Shown piece after piece: positions 8,158 through 16,150 of a stretch of 64,000 bases of DNA. Within the stretch, counting starts at the first letter, position 1; each line of letters starts with the position of its first letter. The stretch is from positions 124,001 to 188,000 of the forward strand of contig NZ_JBKFEY010000001.1 of NCBI RefSeq assembly GCF_046507575.1, given 5' to 3'. The notes under the pieces were generated by a model. It made no database searches. It saw only the letters and a program-made list of their open reading frames with translations, and had not been told where the DNA came from. Both the position numbers and the translations under genes were made by a program. Source of the DNA: Pontitalea aquivivens. Its GTDB lineage: Bacteria > Pseudomonadota > Alphaproteobacteria > Rhodobacterales > Rhodobacteraceae.

Positions 8158-9075
8158 TCAGCCCTGCGGTGTCATCGCCTTGCGCTGCCGCGCGCGTTCA
8201 ATCCCCAGCTGGCGTTCGCGCCAGATGATCAGTACCCCCGCCAGGATCACCAGCGCCGCGCCGCCCAGCATCACCAGGGTGGGGACCTCATCGAAGAAGA
8301 CAAAGCCGATCGCCAGCGCGAAGATCATTGAAACATATTCGAACGGCGCCACGATCGAGGCATCGGCGTGCCGGTAAGAGGATGTCAGCAGGATCTGCCC
8401 CAGCCCGCCCAGCAGCCCCGCCGAAACCAGCAGCATCGCTTCGTGCGGCGCTGGCAGGACCCAGCCGAAGGGCAGCGTGACCAGCGACAGCACCGAGGCG
8501 GTGACCGAAAACCAGAAGACGATGGCCGAGGTGCGTTCGCTCGCCACCAGCTTGCGCACGAAAACCTGCGCCAGCGCGGCACAGGCCGCCCCGGCCAGCA
8601 CCACCACCGCGCCCAGCATCTCACGCTCGGTGGCGGCGCCAAAGGTGCCAAGGCGCGGCGACAGGACGATCAGAACCCCCGCCATCCCCAGCGCCACCGC
8701 CGACAGCCGGAACAGCCGCACCTCCTCGCCCAGGAACATCGCGGCAAAGACCACCGTCAGCAGCGGCGCGGCATAGCCGATCGCGGTGACCTCGGGCAGC
8801 GGCAACAGGCCAAGCCCGGCAAAGCCGAACCCCATCGCCGCCGTCCCCACGACCCCGCGCCAGACATGGCCCATCGGCTGTGCGACCCGCAGCCCCGACC
8901 CAAGTTCGCGCCGCCAGGCCAGCCAGACCAGAATCACCGGGATTGCAAAGAAGGACCGGAAGAACACCGCCTCGCCCGGCGGCACATGCGCCGCCGTGGC
9001 CTTGATCAGCGCCGACATGGCGATGAACACAAGGACCGACGCGATTTTAAGAAGAATACCCCGAAGCGGTGACAT
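8158..9075 (-). CDS. DMT superfamily (EamA) transporter
   Basis: A 305-residue inner-membrane protein with about ten hydrophobic helices arranged as two EamA repeats. PGEAVFFRSFFAIPV in the first half and SIVAPFEYVSMIFALAIGFVFFDEVPT in the second are typical of the RhaT/SAM-carrier branch of drug/metabolite exporters. A basic C-terminal tail (RERQLGIERARQRK) faces the cytoplasm. It follows queG by 56 bases on the same strand and may be co-transcribed with it. The substrate cannot be inferred. Confidence 0.88.
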   Translation of the reverse strand: MSPLRGILLKIASVLVFIAMSALIKATAAHVPPGEAVFFRSFFAIPVILVWLAWRRELGSGLRVAQPMGHVWRGVVGTAAMGFGFAGLGLLPLPEVTAIGYAAPLLTVVFAAMFLGEEVRLFRLSAVALGMAGVLIVLSPRLGTFGAATEREMLGAVVVLAGAACAALAQVFVRKLVASERTSAIVFWFSVTASVLSLVTLPFGWVLPAPHEAMLLVSAGLLGGLGQILLTSSYRHADASIVAPFEYVSMIFALAIGFVFFDEVPTLVMLGGAALVILAGVLIIWRERQLGIERARQRKAMTPQG

Positions 9076-9131
9076 GGCCGCAGGTTACCCGCTCCGGCGC
9101 GAAAGGGAAGCCCCCGGATCCGTCCAAAGGC

Positions 9132-10175
9132 TCACCCCCGCAGCCGCGCCAGCGCCCAGATGGCAGCATCGGCCACCGCCGGGTCCGGGTCCGCGGTCAG
9201 CCCCGCGGCCACCTCGGCCAGCGCGGGCAGGCCGGAATTTCCAATTGCATACAGAACGTTGCGCACCATCCGGTCGCGCCCGATCCGCTTGATCGGGCTG
9301 CCGGCAAAGCGCGCGCGAAAGGCGGCGTCGTCCAGCGCGGCCAGGTCCGCCAGCAGCGGCGCATCGACCTCGCGCGGGGCATAGCCGATCTCATGCGCGG
9401 CGGCGGCAAATTTGTTCCAGGGACAGGCCGCCAGGCAATCGTCGCAACCATAGATCCGGTTGCCCAGCCGCGCGCGCAGTTCCGGGTCCACCGGCCCCCT
9501 GTGCTCGATCGTCAGATAGGAAATGCAGCGCCGCGCATCCAGCCGGTAGGGCGCGGGAAAGGCCCCCGTCGGACAGGCGTCCAGACAGGCCCGGCAGGAC
9601 CCGCAATGGCTGATCTCGGGCGGATCGGGCGGCAGATCCAGCGTGGTGAAGATCGCCCCCAGAAAGAACCAGTTGCCCAGATCGCGCGCCAGCAGATTGG
9701 TGTGCTTGCCCTGCCAGCCCAGCCCCGCCGCCTGTGCCAGCGGCTTTTCCATCACCGGCGCGGTATCGACAAAGACCTTGATCCCGGCCTCCTGACTCAT
9801 GCGCCCGGCTTCCTCCAGCAGCCAGCGGCCCACCCGCTTCAGCCGCCGCTTGACCAGATCGTGATAATCCTTGCCCTGCGCATAAACCGACACGGCCCCC
9901 CGCTCGGGGCGGCCCAGAACCGCGGTCGGGTTGGCATCGGGCGTATAGGCCTCGGCCAGCATCACCACCGATCGCGCCTCGGGCCACAGCGCGGCCGGAT
10001 CGCCGCGCCAGCCCATCCGCTCGGCCATCCAGCCCATCTGCCCATGCATCCCCGCCGCCACAAAGTCCGCCAGCCGCGCCGCCGCCTCGGGGATGGCATC
10101 GGGCCGGCAGATGCGCGCCTTGGAAAACCCCTCTTCCAGGGCCTTGCCGATCAGCCGCGCCTTCAGATCCGTCAC
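9132..10175 (-). CDS. queG: Epoxyqueuosine reductase
   Basis: Cobalamin-dependent iron-sulfur enzyme performing the last step of queuosine synthesis in tRNA: epoxyqueuosine to queuosine. Two 4Fe-4S motifs are present, CGSCRACLDACP and CDDCLAACPW. The QueG-specific VDTAPVMEKPLAQAAGLGWQGKHTNL block and a C-terminal HEAT-like segment are also seen. I prefer GTG 10175 (AAAGG six bases before it) over an in-frame TTG at 10199; the product is then 347 residues, close to the family norm. Its leader contains one copy of a repeated intergenic element (10190-10231). Confidence 0.92.
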   Translation of the reverse strand: MTDLKARLIGKALEEGFSKARICRPDAIPEAAARLADFVAAGMHGQMGWMAERMGWRGDPAALWPEARSVVMLAEAYTPDANPTAVLGRPERGAVSVYAQGKDYHDLVKRRLKRVGRWLLEEAGRMSQEAGIKVFVDTAPVMEKPLAQAAGLGWQGKHTNLLARDLGNWFFLGAIFTTLDLPPDPPEISHCGSCRACLDACPTGAFPAPYRLDARRCISYLTIEHRGPVDPELRARLGNRIYGCDDCLAACPWNKFAAAAHEIGYAPREVDAPLLADLAALDDAAFRARFAGSPIKRIGRDRMVRNVLYAIGNSGLPALAEVAAGLTADPDPAVADAAIWALARLRG

Positions 10176-10189
10176 GATGCGCCTTTCAT

Positions 10190-10231
10190 CTTGCCGCAAA
10201 TACCTCGGGGGTGCGGGGGCAGCGCCCCCGC
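10190..10231 (-). repeat. Intergenic hairpin-plus-motif element, copy 2 of 3
   Basis: On the minus strand an eight-base-pair GC hairpin with a GCT loop (10213-10231) is followed by ACCCCC and then GAGGTATTTGCGGCAAGATG, ending inside the queG leader. Hairpin loop and trailing motif match the copy at 55284-55347; the motif alone also occurs at 59545-59570. Confidence 0.6.
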
Positions 10232-10253
10232 CGCGCCCTGTCCGTCCGCGCGA

Positions 10254-10919
10254 TCAGAAATCAAGCTCGGCATATTGCGGCGCGGGCGGCAGGCCCGGCA
10301 GCTGATCGGCCAGAAGCGACCGGAAGGCCGGGCGCGACTTGATCTTGGCATACCAGTCCCTGACATTGGCCGACCGGTCCCAATCCACGTCCGAGATATA
10401 GTCCAGACAGCTCAGATGCGCGGCGGCGGCGAAATCGGCCAGCGTCATCACATCGCCCGCCAGCCAGCGGCGCTGGTCCAGCAGCCAGCCCATGTAATCC
10501 AGATGATACTTGATCGCCCCCAGCCCCGATTTCACGGTCTTGCTGTCGGGATAACCCAGCTTCATCACCTTCTTCCAGACCCGTTCCCCCATCACCTTGC
10601 GGGTGACCTCGTCGTTGAACTTGTCGTCGAACCAGGCGCACAGCCGGCGCACCTCATAGCGCGCCTCGGGGTCGCGCGGCATCAGGGGCGGGGTAGGACA
10701 GGTTTCCTCGATGAATTCGCAGATCGCCTGGCTTTCGGCCATGACGCGGCCATCCAGCCGCAGGACCGGCACCTTTCCGGCCGGGTTGCGGCGCAGGAAT
10801 TCGGTGCCGCGTTCCCAATAGCGTTCCTCGATCAGCTCCACCTCGATCTTCTTCTCGGCCAGTGTCAGGCGGACCTTGCGACAAAAGGGCGACAGCGTGA
10901 CGTGATAGAGACGGTTCAT
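10254..10919 (-). CDS. fzlA: FzlA-like glutathione S-transferase-fold protein
   Basis: A 221-residue GST-fold protein: thioredoxin-like domain with YHVTLSPFCRKVRLTLAEKK, NPAGKVPVLRLDG and ESQAICEFIEE, then an all-helical domain. Several traits recall FzlA, the alphaproteobacterial FtsZ-binding protein that curves FtsZ filaments: EERYWERGTEFLRRNPAG, RLCAWFDDKFNDEVT, and an acidic-aromatic tail ending QYAELDF. FzlA belongs to the GST family but acts on FtsZ, not on glutathione. The assignment rests on remembered family features. A catalytic GST is the alternative. It follows recR on the same strand. Confidence 0.7.
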   Translation of the reverse strand: MNRLYHVTLSPFCRKVRLTLAEKKIEVELIEERYWERGTEFLRRNPAGKVPVLRLDGRVMAESQAICEFIEETCPTPPLMPRDPEARYEVRRLCAWFDDKFNDEVTRKVMGERVWKKVMKLGYPDSKTVKSGLGAIKYHLDYMGWLLDQRRWLAGDVMTLADFAAAAHLSCLDYISDVDWDRSANVRDWYAKIKSRPAFRSLLADQLPGLPPAPQYAELDF

Positions 10920-11025
10920 GCGTGGCTCTCGTGCGGTTGCAAAAGCGGCGGGCTGGGTGGGGTGTGCCCGCGGGGCCTGGCCCCGTGATAGCCCCGCACC
11001 GGCGGGGGATCAATGGCGCAAAGGG

Positions 11026-11625
11026 TCAGAACCGCCGCCTTGCGCGCAAGGCCGCCTGAATGGTGCCGTCATCCAGGTAATCCAGCTCGCCTCCGATCGG
11101 CACGCCCTGCGCCAGGCTGGTGATGGCGATGTCGCGCCCCGCCAGCGCCTCGGCGATGTAATGGGCGGTGGTCTGGCCCTCGACCGTGGCGTTCAGCGCC
11201 AGGATCACCTCGCGCACGCCCTCCGCCCCGATCCGGTCCAGCAGCCGGGGGATGCCCAGATCCTCGGGGCCCACCGCATCCAGCGCCGACAACGTACCGC
11301 CCAGAACGTGATAGCGCCCCTTGAAGGCGCGCCCGCGTTCCATCGCCCACAGGTCGGCCACATCCTCGACCACGCAGATTTCACCGGTGGCGCGCGCGGG
11401 ATCGGCGCAGATTTCACAGATCTCGCCCGAAGAAATGTTGCCGCAGATCGCGCAATCGCGCGCGGTTTCGGCGACATGGGCCATCGCGGCGGCCAGCGGC
11501 GCCATCAGGGCCGCGCGCTTGCGCAGCAGGTGCAGCACCGCGCGCCGGGCCGAGCGTGGCCCAAGCCCCGGCAGCCGCGCCATCAGCGCGATCAGCGCCT
11601 CGATATCATCCGCCGCGCGGGCCAA
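11026..11625 (-). CDS. recR: Recombination mediator protein RecR
   Basis: Works with RecF/RecO to load RecA at gaps. The 199-residue product has the N-terminal helix-hairpin-helix (LMARLPGLGPRSARRAVLHLL), the zinc finger CAICGNISSGEICEIC, a Toprim domain beginning with CVVEDVADLWAMER, and the C-terminal TSLAQGVPIGGELDYLDDGT segment. The only usable start is TTG 11625, with GAGG in front; an in-frame stop lies eight codons upstream. It starts seven bases after the ybaB stop, the usual dnaX-ybaB-recR order. Confidence 0.95.
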   Translation of the reverse strand: MARAADDIEALIALMARLPGLGPRSARRAVLHLLRKRAALMAPLAAAMAHVAETARDCAICGNISSGEICEICADPARATGEICVVEDVADLWAMERGRAFKGRYHVLGGTLSALDAVGPEDLGIPRLLDRIGAEGVREVILALNATVEGQTTAHYIAEALAGRDIAITSLAQGVPIGGELDYLDDGTIQAALRARRRF

Positions 11626-11632
11626 GGCCGCC

Positions 11633-11977
11633 TCAGACCGGCAGGTTCATGCCTGGCGGCAGGCCCAGGTCCTGCGCCAGCTTGGCCATTTCCGCCTGCG
11701 CGCGTTCGGCGGCGCGTTTCTGCGCATCCTTGATCGCGGCCAGGATCAGATCCTCGACCACCTCTTTTTCCGATGCCACCAGGATCGACGGGTCGATCGA
11801 CAGGCCCGTCAGCTCGCCCTTGGCGGTGGCGGTGGCGCGCACCAGCCCCGCGCCGGATTCGCCCTGAACGGTCAGCTGCGCCAGGTCTTCCTGCAGGCTG
11901 GCCATGCGGTCCTGCATGTCCTTGGCCGCCTTCATCATCTTGGCCATGTCGCCAAGCTGCCCCAGTCCCTTGAACAT
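11633..11977 (-). CDS. ybaB: YbaB/EbfC family nucleoid-associated protein
   Basis: A 114-residue DNA-binding protein of the YbaB/EbfC family, which forms a tweezer-like dimer and is almost always encoded between dnaX and recR. Seen here are the start GLGQLGDMAKMMKAAKDMQ (coiled-coil helix), a central GELTGLSIDPSIL beta segment, and the C-terminal helix VEDLILAAIKDAQKRAAE. ATG 11977 is seven bases after GGAG; a GTG one codon earlier is too close to it. Confidence 0.93.
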   Translation of the reverse strand: MFKGLGQLGDMAKMMKAAKDMQDRMASLQEDLAQLTVQGESGAGLVRATATAKGELTGLSIDPSILVASEKEVVEDLILAAIKDAQKRAAERAQAEMAKLAQDLGLPPGMNLPV

Positions 11978-11987
11978 CACGCTCTCC

Positions 11988-13754
11988 TCAATTGTCCTCG
12001 AAAGGGTCCCATTCGTCCTCGACCTCGGGCAGGGCTTCGGCCCGGGCCTCGGCGGTCAGGGCTTCGGCGGTGCGGATATCCTCGAATTTCGCCTGGGGAA
12101 AGGCGGCGAAGATCGCCTGCACCAGGGGGTTGTCCTGCGCCTCGGCCTCGGCGGCGCGCCGGCCTGCATCGCGCGCCTCGGCAATGGTTTCGGCGCCGCC
12201 CTCGGCCACGACGGAAACGCCCCAGCGCGCGCCGGTCCAGCCCTGCAGCCGCGCGCCCAGAACCTGCGCCAGATCGCGCGGCGCGTTGCCCGTGGGCTGA
12301 AACTCGATCCGGCCGGGGGCGTAATGCACCAGCCGCAGGTGGTTCTCGATGTCCAGCAGCAGCTTGACGTCGCGCATCTTGCGCACCAGGTCCAGCACAT
12401 CGTCAAACCGGGCAAAGCGCGCCAGCGCGGTTTCGGGGGCCACCGCCCGCGCCGTCGCCGCGCCCGAGGATGCGACCGGGCCGCGTGCCACAGGCCCGTC
12501 CATGGTCATCGGGCCGCCCATCGCCACGGGCGCACCATGCACCGGCCCGCCGCCCGGTGCCGGGCCATGGCCCGTGGCCCCCGCGCCCGGCCCCTGCCGG
12601 AGACGTTTCAGCAAGGTTTCCGGGTCGGGAAGGTCGGCCACATGGGTCAGCCGGATCACCGCCATTTCGGCGGCCATCATCGCGTTCGGCGCCGCCGCGA
12701 CCTCTTCCAGCGCCTTCAGCAGCATCTGCCACATCCGCGTCAGCACCCGCATCGGGATCGCCTCGGCCATCGCCTGGCCGCGCGTACGTTCATCGGGCGG
12801 GACGGTGGGATCCTCGGCGGCTTCGGGCGTGATCTTGATCACCGAAATCCAGTGCGTGATTTCCGCCAGATCGCGCAGCACCGCCATCGGATCGGCGCCA
12901 TCGGCATATTGCCCGGCCAGTTCCGCCAGTGCCGCGGCCGCCTGACCCTTCAGGATCATGTCGAACAGGTCCAGCACCCGGCCGCGATCGGCCAGCCCCA
13001 GCATCGCGCGCACCTGATCGGCGGTGGTTTCACCCGCGCCATGGGCGATCGCCTGATCCATCAGGCTCATGGCGTCGCGGACCGACCCTTCGGCCGCCCG
13101 CGTGATCAGCGCCAGCGCATCGGGGGCAAGGCTTGCGCCCTCCAGCCCGGCGATGCGGGACAGATGGGCCATCATCACCTCGGGTTCGATGCGCTTCAGG
13201 TCGAACCGCTGGCAGCGCGACAGCACGGTGACGGGCACCTTGCGGATTTCCGTGGTGGCGAAGATGAATTTCACATGCGCGGGCGGTTCTTCCAGTGTTT
13301 TCAGCAGCGCGTTGAAGGCGCTGGTGGACAGCATGTGGACTTCGTCGATGATATAGACCTTGAAGCGCGCGCTGGCCGCCCGGTAATGCACGCTTTCGAT
13401 GATTTCGCGGATGTCGCCCACCCCGGTGCGGCTGGCCGCGTCCATTTCCATCACGTCGACATGGCGGCCCTCGGCGATGGCGCGGCAATGTTCGCAGGTG
13501 CCGCAAGGTTCGGTCGTGGGGCCGCCGGTGCCGTCGGGGCCCACGCAGTTCAGCCCCTTGGCGATGATCCGTGCGGTGGTGGTCTTGCCCACGCCGCGCA
13601 CCCCGGTCATCACGAAGGCATGGGCGATCCGGTCGGCCGCAAAGGCGTTTTTCAGCGTGCGCACCATTGCCTCTTGCCCGATCAGGTCGGCAAAGGTGGC
13701 GGGGCGGTATTTGCGGGCGAGAACCTGATAGCCGGTCTCTGACGTCTCGGACAT
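11988..13754 (-). CDS. dnaX: DNA polymerase III subunits tau/gamma
   Basis: The clamp-loader ATPase of the replicative polymerase. In this 588-residue product, Walker A is GVRGVGKTT (51-59), zinc-binding cysteines are C70, C84, C87 and C90, and Walker B is IIDEVHML (136-142). The sensor-1/arginine-finger region follows (KFIFATTE, VLSRCQRF). An Ala/Gly/Pro linker near 395-435 leads to the tau-specific C-terminus ending in DEWDPFEDN. I see no slippery A-run of the E. coli type, so programmed frameshifting to gamma is not evident. It lies downstream of SRP RNA on the same strand. Confidence 0.96.
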   Translation of the reverse strand: MSETSETGYQVLARKYRPATFADLIGQEAMVRTLKNAFAADRIAHAFVMTGVRGVGKTTTARIIAKGLNCVGPDGTGGPTTEPCGTCEHCRAIAEGRHVDVMEMDAASRTGVGDIREIIESVHYRAASARFKVYIIDEVHMLSTSAFNALLKTLEEPPAHVKFIFATTEIRKVPVTVLSRCQRFDLKRIEPEVMMAHLSRIAGLEGASLAPDALALITRAAEGSVRDAMSLMDQAIAHGAGETTADQVRAMLGLADRGRVLDLFDMILKGQAAAALAELAGQYADGADPMAVLRDLAEITHWISVIKITPEAAEDPTVPPDERTRGQAMAEAIPMRVLTRMWQMLLKALEEVAAAPNAMMAAEMAVIRLTHVADLPDPETLLKRLRQGPGAGATGHGPAPGGGPVHGAPVAMGGPMTMDGPVARGPVASSGAATARAVAPETALARFARFDDVLDLVRKMRDVKLLLDIENHLRLVHYAPGRIEFQPTGNAPRDLAQVLGARLQGWTGARWGVSVVAEGGAETIAEARDAGRRAAEAEAQDNPLVQAIFAAFPQAKFEDIRTAEALTAEARAEALPEVEDEWDPFEDN

Positions 13755-13809
13755 GCGGCGCGCTCCTGAAATTCGCCGGCAGTCTAGACGGCGGGGCGGT
13801 CAAGTCAAA

Positions 13810-13843
13810 CCGATCGCAGAGGCTGGCCGATCGCAGAGGCTGG
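13810..13843. repeat. Perfect tandem repeat, 2 x 17 bases, beside SRP RNA
   Basis: Two identical copies of a 17-base unit containing GATCGCAGAGGCTGG occupy 13810-13826 and 13827-13843. The unit's AGAGGCTGG matches the terminal arm of the neighbouring SRP RNA gene (13849-13858), so it may be a partial copy of that gene's 3' end. Confidence 0.8.
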
Positions 13844-13848
13844 GGGGT

Positions 13849-13942
13849 GAGAGGCTGGACAGCGACCCAAGCGGGGCTCGTTGCGGCTGCTTCCTTCCGG
13901 ACCTGACCGGGTTGGCGAGGCGCTCGCCCGCGCCAACCTCTC
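13849..13942 (-). ncRNA. ffs: Signal recognition particle RNA, small bacterial (4.5S-like) type
   Basis: On the minus strand GGTCAGGTCCGGAAGGAAGC (about 13891-13910) is the near-invariant SRP domain IV loop that binds Ffh. Flanking sequence folds back as a hairpin: the 5' end GAGAGGTTGG pairs with the 3' end CCAGCCTCTC, giving about 94 nucleotides. It lies about 90 bases upstream of dnaX in the same direction, a common location. The exact ends are set by the outer stem only. Confidence 0.93.
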
Positions 13943-14016
13943 ACGCGGTGATATAGGGGGGGCGGTGCGGATTCGCAAGGAAGCAATCGGGAAAAGGCTG
14001 CGCGCGGGGGGGGCGG

Positions 14017-16005
14017 TCAAAGGTGCAGGCGAAAGCGGGCAAAACCCGCCGGCGCCGGGGCGTCGCGCAGCAGTTCGAACCGGCCCGACGGCAAGGGCAC
14101 CGTGGCGGCGTTTCGGCTGGTGTCAAAGACCGCCGTTGCCCCGGAAACCGGCGCAAAGCGCCAGACCGGGGCAGCGTCGGGGGTGATGGTGCCGCGCCGC
14201 GCGACTTCGGTCAGCAGTGCCGTGGCCACGGGCAGGGGTCTGCCCAGGTCCAGCGCCGGACCTGTGGCGCCGGGAAAATGCCCCGCGCCCGCGCTGCGGA
14301 AATTGTTCGTTGCCACGACAAAGCGCGCCCCGGGGGCGACGGGACGGCCCTGATGGCAAAGCGCGCGGATGCGCCGCGCGCCGGGGTTCGCCAGCCGGCC
14401 ATCGGGGGCATAGCGGGGCGGGGCCGACAGGTCGATCTGATAGGTCAGCCCGTGAATCACGTCAAAATTGTAGCTGGGAAAGTCCGGGTCGATCAGCGGC
14501 TGGTCGGTTTGCCCCGGTGCGATCCGGCGAAACAGGCCCGCGGCGCGTTCCAGCCATTCGGCCAGATCGGCGCCCGAAACCGCGACCGCGCTGATCGTGT
14601 TGGGATAGATGTAAAGATCGCTGACATGGCTGCGCAACAGCGGGCCTGCGGGAATGTCGATGAAGAAATCCGGCCCGCCGCGCCCGCCGCATTTGAAGGG
14701 CGCCACCGCCGACAGCAGCGGCAGTGCCGCCTCGGGTCGTTCTGCCAGACGCTGCGCGACATGGGCGCGTTGCGCCTGCGCCACCAGCGTCAGCGCGGCA
14801 TCGGGCGCGACCAGCGCGAAAAAGCTGTGGATCGGCGCCGCGGTCCGGCCCACGGGGCGGCGCAGGCCGGCCAGGGTTTCGTCATGCGCCGCCTGCGCCA
14901 GCGTCACGATGTGCGGGCAGGCCGGCGTGGTGGCGCGCGCCACCCCATCGGCCCCGCGTTCGCTGATCGGCCGCAACTGGCCCCGGAAATCGGCCACGCG
15001 CCAGCCCCCGGCGTCCTGCACCAGATCCAGATCCAGCACCCCCAGATGCGACCCCCAGAACCCGGGCATCAGCGCGGGCTTGCCGCCGATGGCGCCGCGG
15101 TCGGGGTCGATTCCCGGGGCCACCGGCAGCTGGGGGGACGGGAAAGGCAGGTGGCTGTGACCGCACAGCAGCACATCGATGCCCGCGATCTCCGCCAGAT
15201 CCAGCGCGTCCTGTTCGCCCCGGTTCGCGGCGCCGGGCGCGCCGATGCCGGTATGGGCCAGCGCGATCACCAGGTCGGCCCCCGCGGCGCGCAGCGCGGG
15301 CACATGGGCGCGCGCGGCCTGAACGATGTCACGCGTGACGATGCGGCCGTGCAGGTGATCGCGGTCCCAGTCGCTGATCTGCGGCGGCACAAAGCCGATC
15401 ACGCCGATCCGGAACGGGTGGTCGCGCCCCTGCGCATCGCGCAAGCGCCGGTCCAGCAACACCCAGGGCGGCACAAAGGTGTCATCGCCCAGCGGATCGG
15501 CGCCGATGGCGCGGGCCACATTGGCCGAGACCAGCGGAAAGGCGGCATCGCGCATCGCGCGTTCCAGCACCGGCAGGCCATAGTTGAATTCGTGGTTACC
15601 CAGCGTCCCGGCATCATAGCCCAGGTGGTTCATCGCCGCGATCATCGGGTTGGGTGTGTCGCGCCCCAGGCATGTGTCCGCGACGTGATCGGCCAGCGGG
15701 TTGCCCTGCAGGAAATCGCCGTTGTCCAGCAGCAGGCAATTGGCCACCTCGGCGCGGGCGGCGGCGATCAGGGTGGCGGTGCGCGCAAGACCCCGCGCAT
15801 CGCAGGGGCGATCGGCGAAATAGTCATAGGGCAGGATGTTCATGTGCAGGTCGCTGGTTTCCAGCACCCGCAGCTGCAACCGCGTGCCGGTCGGGGCCAC
15901 GGGCCGGGCATCTGGCAGGCCCCGCCCGTCGGGGGTTGGGTCAGGTTCGCCCTGCCGTGCCAACAAACTCGTCCTCAACTCCCAGCGCATGCGCGGGTTC
16001 ACCAT
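14017..16005 (-). CDS. cpdB: CpdB-type 2',3'-cyclic nucleotide 2'-phosphodiesterase / 3'-nucleotidase
   Basis: A 662-residue metallophosphoesterase with C-terminal 5'-nucleotidase domain. The metal-binding set is visible: ETSDLHMN, LLLDNGDFLQGNP, GNHEFNYG, LAHTG and CGHSHLPFP. The substrate-binding C-terminal half includes VATNNFRSAGAG and the YIYPNTISAVAVSG segment. Family members hydrolyse 2',3'-cyclic nucleotides and 3'-nucleotides, normally in the periplasm. Here neither the ATG at 16005 nor the open frame upstream gives a recognisable signal peptide; the N-terminus is polar. A cytoplasmic role or an unusual export route must be considered. Confidence 0.85.
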   Translation of the reverse strand: MVNPRMRWELRTSLLARQGEPDPTPDGRGLPDARPVAPTGTRLQLRVLETSDLHMNILPYDYFADRPCDARGLARTATLIAAARAEVANCLLLDNGDFLQGNPLADHVADTCLGRDTPNPMIAAMNHLGYDAGTLGNHEFNYGLPVLERAMRDAAFPLVSANVARAIGADPLGDDTFVPPWVLLDRRLRDAQGRDHPFRIGVIGFVPPQISDWDRDHLHGRIVTRDIVQAARAHVPALRAAGADLVIALAHTGIGAPGAANRGEQDALDLAEIAGIDVLLCGHSHLPFPSPQLPVAPGIDPDRGAIGGKPALMPGFWGSHLGVLDLDLVQDAGGWRVADFRGQLRPISERGADGVARATTPACPHIVTLAQAAHDETLAGLRRPVGRTAAPIHSFFALVAPDAALTLVAQAQRAHVAQRLAERPEAALPLLSAVAPFKCGGRGGPDFFIDIPAGPLLRSHVSDLYIYPNTISAVAVSGADLAEWLERAAGLFRRIAPGQTDQPLIDPDFPSYNFDVIHGLTYQIDLSAPPRYAPDGRLANPGARRIRALCHQGRPVAPGARFVVATNNFRSAGAGHFPGATGPALDLGRPLPVATALLTEVARRGTITPDAAPVWRFAPVSGATAVFDTSRNAATVPLPSGRFELLRDAPAPAGFARFRLHL

Positions 16006-16150
16006 TACTCTTGCAACACCTGACAGACACAACCTTAGGGCGAAAAGGTCCGCTGCGCCAGAGCGAAATTGCCATTTTGATCCACCGTGCGGCCCCACTG
16101 GTCAGGGCGCGGCCGATGTGCAAGATCAGGCTGGGCAGCAGGGGGATGCG

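Noticed and set aside
9069..10988. A 639-codon plus-strand frame opposite queG and the FzlA-like gene
   Set aside because: Same type of codon-bias shadow; both opposite genes have full family motifs.
11904..13742. A 612-codon plus-strand frame opposite dnaX
   Set aside because: Opposite strand of a clear dnaX; low-complexity His/Arg/Gly composition.
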